Shown: one piece after another, positions 4,842 through 10,388 of the stretch
Layout: the number at the start of each line of letters is the position of its first letter
Numbering within the stretch: position 1 is the first letter of the stretch
Assembly: GCA_045224495.1 (NCBI GenBank)
Contig: JBGVAK010000080.1
Span: forward strand, 1 to 10,388
DNA length: 10,388 nt
Direction of reading: 5' to 3'
Source: RUG472 sp045224495
Lineage (GTDB): Bacteria > Bacillota > Clostridia > Christensenellales > CAG-138
Translations under genes and position numbers: made by a program
The notes under the pieces: model-generated
Told to the model about the DNA's origin: nothing
Database searches by the model: none
Seen by the model: only the letters and a program-made list of their open reading frames with translations

Positions 4842-5855
4842 ATGAAGAAGATATTGTTGATCGCCACCGGGGGCACCATCGCCTCCGGGAATACGGATTC
4901 CGGCCTCACGCCCACCATCAGCGGAGACGAGCTCCTGCGGGCCGTGCCGGGCCTCAGGAACATCTGCGAGCCCCATGCCGTCCAGGTGTTGAACATCGAC
5001 AGCACGGACATGACGCCGGCCGACTGGCTGGTGATCTCCGGGGCCATCGAGCGGTATTACGACGAGTACGACGGCTTCGTGGTGGCCCACGGCACGGACA
5101 CCATGGCCTATACAGCGGCGGCCTTGAGCTATCTCGTGCGTCGCTCCCCCAAGCCCATCGTGCTCACCGGGGCGCAGAAGCCCATCCATTCCGAGAACAC
5201 GGACTCCCAGGTGAACCTGCTGGACGCCTTCGCCTACGCCTGCTCGCCCGGGAGCTGCGGGGTGGTCATCGTGTTCAACGGGTCCGTCATTTTGGGCACC
5301 CGGGCCAGGAAGGTCCGTTCCAAGAGCTTTTCCGCCTTCTCTAGCATCAACTACCCGGAACTGGCCTCCGTGCGGGAGGGGCGGGTGCTCCGGTATATCT
5401 ATTTGAACTACCAGAAGCCCCCCGTGTTCAGCCACAAGCTCAACGACAGCGTGGGCCTGGTGAAGCTGATCCCCGGCATGGGCCCCGAGGTCCTCTCCTA
5501 CATGCTCCGCCGCAAGGACGCCCTGGTGGTGGAGAGCTTCGGCGTGGGCGGCGTGCCCAGCGAGGGGTCAAGGTTCTACGACGCCATCAAGCGGGGCGTG
5601 AAGGCGGGGAAGACCGTGGTCATGACCACCCAGGTCCCCAACGAGGGGAGCGACCTCACGGTCTACCGTGTGGGCCATAAGCTAAAGACGGATCTGCCGG
5701 TGCTGGAGGCTTACGACATGACGACCGAAGCTGTGGTGGCCAAGCTCATGTGGATCTTAGGTCAGACGAAGGACCACGCCGAGGTCAGCCGCCTCTTCTA
5801 CGGCAGCATCTCCCACGACATGCTCTACACCGAGGAGCTGCCCCATGAAGGGTAG
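4842..5855 (+). CDS. ansA: Type I L-asparaginase
   Basis: This 337-residue cytoplasmic amidohydrolase converts L-asparagine to aspartate and ammonia. There is no signal peptide, consistent with the type I class. The first active-site loop is ATGGTIAS at residues 8-15, with catalytic Thr12. The second is VAHGTDTM at about 81-88, with Thr85 and Asp86. LTGAQKPI at 108-115 supplies the conserved Lys113. The C-terminal domain has the expected LIPGMGPEV and GVGGVPSEG segments. The ATG at 4842 must be the start, because the catalytic loop begins eight residues later. It has no Shine-Dalgarno sequence, and its promoter places the RNA start at the ATG, suggesting a leaderless message. An in-frame opening back to 4581 crosses rpmE and is rejected. 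The stop overlaps the next gene by 11 bases. Confidence 0.93.
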   Translation: MKKILLIATGGTIASGNTDSGLTPTISGDELLRAVPGLRNICEPHAVQVLNIDSTDMTPADWLVISGAIERYYDEYDGFVVAHGTDTMAYTAAALSYLVRRSPKPIVLTGAQKPIHSENTDSQVNLLDAFAYACSPGSCGVVIVFNGSVILGTRARKVRSKSFSAFSSINYPELASVREGRVLRYIYLNYQKPPVFSHKLNDSVGLVKLIPGMGPEVLSYMLRRKDALVVESFGVGGVPSEGSRFYDAIKRGVKAGKTVVMTTQVPNEGSDLTVYRVGHKLKTDLPVLEAYDMTTEAVVAKLMWILGQTKDHAEVSRLFYGSISHDMLYTEELPHEG

Positions 5856-6387
5856 AGTCCTTTTCATTCTGCTGGCCATATTCCTGTTGACGGGCTGCGT
5901 GCGGCGGCCCGTATCCTTTACCGTGGACGGGGACGGGAACTATACCGGCTTTGCCCGGGTGGAGGAGGGATACACCCGTCGGGCCGCCAAGCTCTACGGC
6001 TGGGTGGTGTTGGAGGACCTGACGATCACAGAGAACGCGGAGGTATGGCGGCGGTTCCTGGAGCAGGCCGCGGCGGGGAAGGATGCAGGCGTCCGCATCG
6101 CCGAGTTCTTCGGGGAGGAGATGTACCTCATAGACGTCTTCCAACGGGACGGGCAGTATAGGGCGTTCTTCTCCGATGGGTTCGACCAGAATGACGAGCC
6201 GTTCCCCATGCTGCTGACGCTCACCGGCGAGACCAACGGCCAGCAGGCCTATGTCGTGGCGCTCACCGGAGACGACAGCCTGACCTATGAGATGGTCATG
6301 CGCACCTTCTATTCCTCTCAATACCCCGTGCCGGACATCCCCGCCCACCGGGTGCTGTTCCTGGGCGTGGGAGAGCCGAATTGGTGA
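5845..6387 (+). CDS. Small lipoprotein of unknown function
   Basis: This 180-residue protein has a typical lipoprotein signal: MKGR, a hydrophobic stretch at residues 5-15 and lipobox LTGC with the lipidated Cys18. It would be anchored on the outer face of the membrane. The mature part (about 163 residues) contains YTGFARVEEGYTRRAA and ends in VLFLGVGEPNW. I recognise no family. The start is ATG at 5845, inside the end of ansA (11-base overlap), with AGGAG (5833-5837) 7 bases upstream, so it is co-transcribed and probably translationally coupled to the asparaginase. This coupling is the only hint of role, and it may be incidental. A strong hairpin terminator follows within the repeat region. 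Confidence 0.8.
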   Translation: MKGRVLFILLAIFLLTGCVRRPVSFTVDGDGNYTGFARVEEGYTRRAAKLYGWVVLEDLTITENAEVWRRFLEQAAAGKDAGVRIAEFFGEEMYLIDVFQRDGQYRAFFSDGFDQNDEPFPMLLTLTGETNGQQAYVVALTGDDSLTYEMVMRTFYSSQYPVPDIPAHRVLFLGVGEPNW

Positions 6388-6402
6388 AGCATATTTTATT
6401 TT

Positions 6403-6528
6403 GCCGCTTTTCTTTTCGGTGAAAAGAAAAGCGGCGGAAAAGAAAAGCTTAAGAAGGTAATGGGTATTACCGCTTAAGCTTTTTTCTTCTTAAAGTTCTT
6501 TGGTTGCACCTTTCTTGCAAGAAAGGTA
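6403..6528 (-). repeat. Composite three-hairpin intergenic repeat, copy B
   Basis: This is the second copy of the element at 410-544, in reverse orientation. Read on the - strand: module 1 is CCTTTCTTGCAAGAAAGG followed by a spacer and AAAGAACTTT (6528-6492). Module 2 is a long stem AAAAGCTTAAG/CTTAAGCTTTT with an inner GGTAAT/ATTACC stem (6483-6443). Module 3 is GCTTTTCTTTT and then a perfect 15-bp stem, GCCGCTTTTCTTTTC with its complement, and a 3-base loop (6435-6403). It sits between convergent genes, as copy A does, with 15 bases to the lipoprotein stop and 5 to the corrected PPC-protein stop. Confidence 0.78.
6443..6490 (+). terminator. Terminator of the ansA-lipoprotein unit
   Basis: Outer stem AAAAGCTTAAG (6443-6453) pairs with CTTAAGCTTTT (6473-6483); inner stem GGTAAT/ATTACC pairs around a GGGT loop. 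The T-rich tail TTCTTCTT follows on the + strand. On the - strand the same stem is followed by T-rich sequence too, so it could also stop the opposite operon. It forms module 2 of the repeat. Confidence 0.7.
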
Positions 6529-6533
6529 AACAC

Positions 6534-6957
6534 CTATCGAAAACTCAACACGTTCAGTCCCGTCTCCTCGTCCAGCCGGCGGCCCACCTGGCCCGGCAAG
6601 GCGCGCAGGAAGATCTCCCCCCGTGCCGCCGATGACCAGGGCGTTCACGTGGCCCCCATGGGCCTGCATATTGGCGTCGGACAATGTGGCGTGCAGATGC
6701 AGGTGGGTCTTCCCCTGCTTGCAGGAAACGGTGCCCATGAGGGAGGTGATCTCCATGGGCTCGTTGAACACCTGCTTGGAGTAGGCCTTCTCCACCACGT
6801 CGTAGAGGCAGAGGATGGCCCGATCCGCAGCGCCGATGCCGGCTACGGACCCCAGTTGGATCCCCTCCCGCTGGCACAGGTCCGTCAGGACGGTCATGAC
6901 TTCCTCGCCCCGATCGAGGCGGATCACATAGGTGTCGTTGAACAAACGGTATTCCAT
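6534..6957 (-). CDS. PPC/DUF296 domain protein with an apparent one-base frameshift
   Basis: The intact protein would have about 140 residues, the usual size of a single PPC (plant and prokaryote conserved) domain, which forms trimers. In other proteins it is linked to DNA-binding AT-hooks; the bacterial role is unclear. Recognisable parts are RLDRGEEV, LGSVAGIGAADRAIL, EITSLMGTVS and the metal-site-like THLHLHATL followed by HGGHVNALV. After VIGGTG the open frame departs from the family and runs to 6490 with an unlikely tail. Skipping one base in the six-C run at 6617-6622 (+ strand) restores EIFLRALPGQVGRRLDEETGLNVLSF and a stop at 6534, as expected for the family. This is either a homopolymer sequencing error or a real frameshift. 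The start ATG at 6957 lies one base after the upstream GH2 stop, with GGAGG inside the end of that gene. Confidence 0.8.
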
Positions 6958-6958
6958 A

Positions 6959-9331
6959 CTATTTTACCTCCGGAATGATGGTGAATGTCAGTTGGCAGCT
7001 GCCCAGGGTGGGGGAGGATAGGGTGAGAACGCCCTCGCCCGTCTCGCCCGTAGTCCGCACATAGGTGCCGAAAGCGCCGCCCTCCAAGGAGACGGCCCGG
7101 GGCCCCACCACCTGGATGGGTCCCTCGGTGGTCAGCAAAATGGGGTCGAAGGCCGTGGGGATCCGGTTCCCCCGCTCGTCCCGGCATTCGAGATGGACCA
7201 GGGTCATGTCGTAGGCGCTGCCCTCGGTCAGCAGCACCCGCTCCGCCCAGGCGACCAGGCGAGGCTTGGTGTAAGCGCCTTTCTCCACATACTCGGCGGC
7301 CTCGCCGCTGCGGATGGCAGTGAACCGCCACAGGCCCGATTCCTGACCCCAGCCGCCCATGTACCGATTGAACAGGTCGATGCCCTGCTCCAGGGTGAAC
7401 CCGTGCCGGACCTTCAGATCGACCAGCGTTCCCTTCACGCCCAGAGGGAGCTTGTCCATGCCATACTTCTGGGCGGCGAACAGGCACTTTTTCACCTTGG
7501 CCGCCACCTCGTCGGAGAAGTGCTCCTCGGTTTTCAGCAGCTCGCCCACGAAGTCGTCGATATGTACCGGCGGATGGGGGAGGCCCGGAAAATGCTCCCG
7601 GTCCGGCTGAAAGTCCGCGATGAACTTGCCGCCCTTAGAAAGCCGCACCTTCTCCGCGTTGGTGAACACGTAGGCGTCGTCCAGCAGGCTCCCGGCACGC
7701 TCGCCCTTGTTCATGTCCGTGGCCACCATGAGCACCGGGTCCTGTTCCTGCTGGCTGGCGTACACCCAGGCCGCCAGCTTATTGTTGCGGAAGCCGTCGG
7801 CCACGCCGTGGTAGCAGATGGCGTCGCCGGTACCGAAGTCCGGGTGGGTATTGTAGTCCGCCATACACCAGGCGATGCAGCCCGATACGCCCTCCCGGAC
7901 GGCCCCGTCGCTCTGGACCTGGGCGTGGCGCAGGGCGTGGGTCAGCCGGTGCTGCTCGTCGTCCTGATTCTTGGTGGGGTACATGTGGCCGTTGCACTCG
8001 GTCACCAGGTAGCCTTTATCCAGCTCCTTAGTCACGTTCCCCTTCTCCAACAGCCCATAGCCCGTGCCGTCCTTGGTGAAGTCGTTGTAGGTATACACGT
8101 CCTCCAGCAGGTGGCTCTGCTGCAGGTACCGGACGCCGCCGGTCTGCCGGGAAGGGTCCAGGCTCCGGCACAGGGCGTTGGTCTTCGTGTACAGCTCATC
8201 GTTGTCCTGGCTTTCGTTGATCCGCACGCCCCACAGGACGATGCTGGGGTGGTGCCGGTACTGGAGGACCATCTGCCGCACGTCCTCCAGGGCGATCCGC
8301 TGCCAGTCCTCGTCGCCGATGTGCTGCCAGCCAGGGATCTCCGTGAACACCAGCAAGCCGATCTCGTCGCAGCGGTCGATGAACTGCTGGCTCTGGGGGT
8401 AGTGACTGGTGCGGACCATGTTGAGGCCCAGGCCGAACTTCAGGTAGTTGGCCTCGTCCCGCTGCATGCCCCCCGGGGCGGCGTAACCGATGTAGGGCCA
8501 GCTCTGGTGCCGGTTCAGACCCCTGAGATGGACCCGCTGCCCGTTGAGGTAGAAGCCGTCCGCCCGGAATTCCGCGTCCCGGAAGCCCGCCTGCAAGGTT
8601 CGAGCGTCCGTCTCCTGCCCTTCATGGAGCAGGGACACGGCAAGTTCATACAGCCGGGGCTCTTCCAGAGCCCAGGGGACCGCGCTCTCGGCCCGGAAGG
8701 AGAACTGGCTCTCCTGCTGCGCGTCCAGAGCAAGGTCGATGCCCAGCTCCGGCAACGTGAGCCGGAGCTTGTCACCCGCCGCCGGGGCCTGGGAGAGCTG
8801 CACCTGTACCGTGGCGGACCCATCGGCATGGGCTATGGGGAACACGCTCACGATATGGCAGGGCTCCGCGATCTCCAGCCGCGCTTCCCGGTAGAGACCG
8901 CCGTAGCACAGATAGTCGATGAGGAACCCGAAGGGAGGCTGGTTCAGCTGTTCCCGGGTATCCAGCCGCACGGAGAGCCGGTTCTCCGCCCCGTATTTGA
9001 GGTTCGTCAGCAGGAAGCTCTGCGCCACGTACCCGCAGTGGGCGTCCCACTCGGGGACCATAGCTTCGCCGTTCAGGAACACCTCGGCATAGTGGGCCGC
9101 ACCGTCCAGGATGAGGCGCGCCTCTTTGCCCGCCCAGGCGGGGTCGGCGAAGATCGTCCGCGTGTAGCCGCAGACGGTCTCGTACATCTCCTTTTGAGCG
9201 CACTTCCAGGGCAGGAGCTTCACGGTATGGGGCAGCCGCACGGCTTCCCCGGGGACCTCTCCCCGAAGGAATTCGTCGGTGCAGGTGAAGGCGAACTGCC
9301 AGTCGTTGTTCAGGGGGACGTTAACGCGCAT
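6959..9331 (-). CDS. Glycoside hydrolase family 2 enzyme (beta-galactosidase/beta-glucuronidase type)
   Basis: This 790-residue retaining glycosidase has no signal peptide, so it is probably cytoplasmic and acts on imported sugars. Domain order: N-terminal sugar-binding jelly roll at about 1-155 (PLNNDWQF, YVAQSFLLTN, PPFGFLIDYLCYGGLYREA); Ig-like domain at about 158-255; TIM barrel at about 256-540; and C-terminal beta domains, with VFTNAEKVRL at 555-564 and a second Ig-like unit at about 690-790. The catalytic acid/base is Glu373 in WGVRINES and the nucleophile is Glu445 in LVTECNGHM. RGLNRHQSWPYIG at 270-282 and NMVRTSHYP at 304-312 are typical GH2 barrel motifs. Exact substrate is not readable. 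The start at 9331 overlaps the prsW-like gene by 11 bases and has GGAGGAGGT upstream. Confidence 0.93.
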   Translation of the reverse strand: MRVNVPLNNDWQFAFTCTDEFLRGEVPGEAVRLPHTVKLLPWKCAQKEMYETVCGYTRTIFADPAWAGKEARLILDGAAHYAEVFLNGEAMVPEWDAHCGYVAQSFLLTNLKYGAENRLSVRLDTREQLNQPPFGFLIDYLCYGGLYREARLEIAEPCHIVSVFPIAHADGSATVQVQLSQAPAAGDKLRLTLPELGIDLALDAQQESQFSFRAESAVPWALEEPRLYELAVSLLHEGQETDARTLQAGFRDAEFRADGFYLNGQRVHLRGLNRHQSWPYIGYAAPGGMQRDEANYLKFGLGLNMVRTSHYPQSQQFIDRCDEIGLLVFTEIPGWQHIGDEDWQRIALEDVRQMVLQYRHHPSIVLWGVRINESQDNDELYTKTNALCRSLDPSRQTGGVRYLQQSHLLEDVYTYNDFTKDGTGYGLLEKGNVTKELDKGYLVTECNGHMYPTKNQDDEQHRLTHALRHAQVQSDGAVREGVSGCIAWCMADYNTHPDFGTGDAICYHGVADGFRNNKLAAWVYASQQEQDPVLMVATDMNKGERAGSLLDDAYVFTNAEKVRLSKGGKFIADFQPDREHFPGLPHPPVHIDDFVGELLKTEEHFSDEVAAKVKKCLFAAQKYGMDKLPLGVKGTLVDLKVRHGFTLEQGIDLFNRYMGGWGQESGLWRFTAIRSGEAAEYVEKGAYTKPRLVAWAERVLLTEGSAYDMTLVHLECRDERGNRIPTAFDPILLTTEGPIQVVGPRAVSLEGGAFGTYVRTTGETGEGVLTLSSPTLGSCQLTFTIIPEVK

Positions 9332-10031
9332 CGATGGTGACCTCCTCCACGGGGCGATCCTCCCGGGACGCCTTTTTCAGCTGCTTCAGGGTGATGATGA
9401 ACACGATGATGACGAACACGATGAAGATGATGGTGAACAGCTCCGTCTGCATGAAGGCGCAGAAGTCGTAGAAGCCGTGGATCAGGATGGGCGTGATGAG
9501 GCAGGCGCGGGCTACGGACAGGCCGGAGGCGGGCTTATAGAGGCTCCGCACCTTCTGCTCCCCGTAGGCGATGCCCATGTACACCCCGCAGGCGGCGTGC
9601 AAGGGCAAAGCGAGGAGCGCCCGGGTGACGGCCACGCTGATGCCGCCCTGGAATACGTACAGAATGTTCTCCAAAATGGCGAAGCCCATGGACACGAACA
9701 CGGCGTAGACCACCCCGTCGAACCGATAGTTGAAGGCGGGGCTTTTGAAGGTGAATTTATATAGGAAGAAGAACTTGAAGCACTCCTCCACCAGGGCCGC
9801 CACCACGAAACCGAAGACCAGGTTGTAGGCCACGGTCCCCTCGGTGAACACGTTCTGCACCACGCCGGTGAGCAGGCTCTCCACCAGAGCGGCGGGGATG
9901 CCGCTCAAGGCGCCGAACAGCAGGAGCTTTCGAAGCAGCGCCCAGGGTTCCTTCTCGATGGCGTCCATGGCGTAGACCCGGTAAAGCAAATACGCAGCCG
10001 GCAGCACGGCGGCGGCAAGCAGGATGATCAT
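9321..10031 (-). CDS. PrsW family intramembrane glutamic protease
   Basis: This polytopic membrane protein has 236 residues. The PrsW signatures are all present: VEECFK at 81-86 (EExxK), GFAILENILY at 116-125 (Glu121-Asn122), LPLHAACGVYMG at 142-153 (His145) and HGFYDF at 185-190 (His185). Several hydrophobic segments span residues 1-20, 36-60, 68-92, 105-128, 140-155, 172-192 and 198-216. PrsW of B. subtilis and its Clostridioides difficile homologue cut anti-sigma factors in response to envelope stress; the target here is unknown, and no sigma/anti-sigma pair is in the window. The start is ATG at 10031 with GGAGGT (10039-10044, complement) 7 bases upstream. It leads an operon with the GH2 and PPC genes. 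Confidence 0.93.
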   Translation of the reverse strand: MIILLAAAVLPAAYLLYRVYAMDAIEKEPWALLRKLLLFGALSGIPAALVESLLTGVVQNVFTEGTVAYNLVFGFVVAALVEECFKFFFLYKFTFKSPAFNYRFDGVVYAVFVSMGFAILENILYVFQGGISVAVTRALLALPLHAACGVYMGIAYGEQKVRSLYKPASGLSVARACLITPILIHGFYDFCAFMQTELFTIIFIVFVIIVFIITLKQLKKASREDRPVEEVTIDAR

Positions 10032-10063
10032 GGAAAGGACCTCCGAAACGTCATATTTTAAAT

Positions 10064-10072
10064 ATCATATCA
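10064..10072 (-). promoter_or_regulatory. Extended -10 promoter of the prsW-like operon
   Basis: On the - strand TGATATGAT (10072-10064) forms a TGn extended -10. The -35 region is poor, but a long A/T-rich stretch lies upstream (about 10086-10109). The predicted start near 10057 falls inside the inverted repeat ATATTT-T-AAATAT (10053-10065), which might be an operator or just AT-rich promoter DNA. Confidence 0.5.
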
Positions 10073-10134
10073 CATCCCGCTCCTTTTTCCTATATAAATT
10101 TAAAAAAAAGCGAAGGGCAGAGGGAAAAGAAAGG

Positions 10135-10163
10135 TGGACTTTTGCCCGTCCGTCTGGTATACT
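10135..10163 (+). promoter_or_regulatory. Upstream promoter toward rpmG
   Basis: TGGACT (10135-10140, four of six -35 matches), a 17-base spacer and TATACT (10158-10163) with TG at 10155-10156 form a plausible extended -10 sigma-A promoter. Its transcript would start near 10170 and read through the second promoter and the hairpin at 10263-10285. Confidence 0.5.
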
Positions 10164-10224
10164 GCATCCCGTCGGAGCGTCCGTTCGGAGCCTCAAAAAA
10201 ATCCAGAAAACCGAAAGATTTTCA

Positions 10225-10253
10225 TTGACAAACGCCCCTCCCTGTGGTAGCAT
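10225..10253 (+). promoter_or_regulatory. Proximal sigma-A promoter of rpmG
   Basis: Perfect TTGACA (10225-10230), a 17-base spacer and TAGCAT (10248-10253) with an extended TG at 10245-10246. Predicted start is near 10260, about 55 bases before rpmG. Confidence 0.65.
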
Positions 10254-10262
10254 ATGCAAGGT

Positions 10263-10285
10263 GCCCCCAAAGGGGGCTTGTTTTT
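10263..10285 (+). terminator. Terminator-like hairpin in the rpmG leader
   Basis: GCCCCC (10263-10268), loop AAA and GGGGGC (10272-10277) form a perfect 6-bp GC stem followed by TTGTTTTT (10278-10285). It lies between the promoters and the rpmG start codon. For RNA from the proximal promoter it would be the 5' end of the message. For RNA from the upstream promoter it could act as an attenuator or terminator. Confidence 0.6.
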
Positions 10286-10314
10286 GATGGAATACCACGA
10301 TAAGGAGAAATACC

Positions 10315-10388
10315 ATGCGCGTTAAGATCACGTTGGCCTGCACCGAGTGCAAGCAGAGGAATTACAATACCTTTAAGAACAAGAAGAA
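10315..10388 (+). CDS. rpmG: Ribosomal protein L33 (bL33), 3' end cut by the window
   Basis: The first 24 codons read MRVKITLACTECKQRNYNTF and then KNKK. This is the characteristic start of L33 with the first zinc cysteine pair C9-C12 (CTEC); the second CxxC pair lies beyond the window. The start is supported by AAGGAG (10302-10307) 7 bases upstream. In most Bacillota rpmG is followed by secE and nusG, which cannot be seen here. It is divergent from the prsW-like operon. Confidence 0.95.
   Translation, partial: MRVKITLACTECKQRNYNTFKNKK

Noticed and set aside
6456..6471. GGTAAT-GGGT-ATTACC as a second copy of the rpmE palindrome or a Zur-type operator
   Set aside because: It is the inner part of a long terminator stem between convergent gene ends, with no promoter beside it; the resemblance is probably chance.
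6490..6533. Extra C-terminal codons of the PPC protein as read in the uninterrupted frame
   Set aside because: They fall in the intergenic repeat and follow an apparent frameshift; the alternate frame gives the family-like end and a stop at 6534.
7193..9340. A 715-codon open frame on the + strand opposite the GH2 gene
   Set aside because: It is an antisense shadow caused by GC-rich third codon positions. The - strand has clear GH2 motifs and a good ribosome site, while the + frame shows no family-like sequence.
10164..10224. A small structured RNA between the two rpmG promoters
   Set aside because: Only a 4-bp TCCG/CGGA stem is visible, with no conserved RNA motif that I recognise.

Overview
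The window looks like chromosomal DNA from an endospore-forming member of the Bacillota with fairly high GC content, most likely a gut-type Clostridia. The evidence is the sporulation pair yabP-yabQ next to a divIC-type gene, a clostridial-style CD1247/zinc-ribbon protein, Rho with a long low-complexity insert, and rho-rpmE adjacency. I cannot place it to genus. Most genes are housekeeping. I see no phage, transposase, CRISPR array, tRNA or rRNA.

Layout. (1) 1-390 (+) is the 3' end of an acidic zinc-ribbon protein. (2) 410-544 is an intergenic composite of three hairpins. (3) 556-2389 (-) is a tightly packed operon yabP > yabQ > divIC-like > ppx/gppA-like, with 4-base overlaps at two junctions. 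It serves spore cortex formation, division septum assembly and polyphosphate/ppGpp-type phosphatase activity. (4) 2390-2596 is a divergent promoter region between yabP and rho. (5) 2597-4417 (+) is rho, followed by rpmE (L31) with its own promoter, palindrome and terminator. (6) 4842-6387 (+) is a type I L-asparaginase gene overlapping a small lipoprotein gene by 11 bases. (7) 6403-6528 holds a second copy of the three-hairpin repeat, in the opposite orientation. (8) 6534-10031 (-) is a three-gene operon: PrsW-type intramembrane protease > glycoside hydrolase family 2 enzyme > PPC/DUF296 protein. The last gene carries an apparent one-base frameshift in a run of six C. (9) 10032-10314 is a divergent control region leading to rpmG (L33), which is cut by the window end.

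The most interesting signals are regulatory or structural rather than new enzymes. Two copies of a modular hairpin repeat each sit between convergent genes. Two genes (asparaginase and divIC-like) have good -10 elements placed so that transcription would begin at the start codon, with no Shine-Dalgarno sequence, which suggests leaderless mRNAs. The rho leader is strikingly C-rich and G-poor, as expected for Rho self-regulation. The predicted rpmG transcript would begin almost directly with a terminator-like hairpin. All promoter calls are by eye, and all family calls are from motif recognition without database searches.
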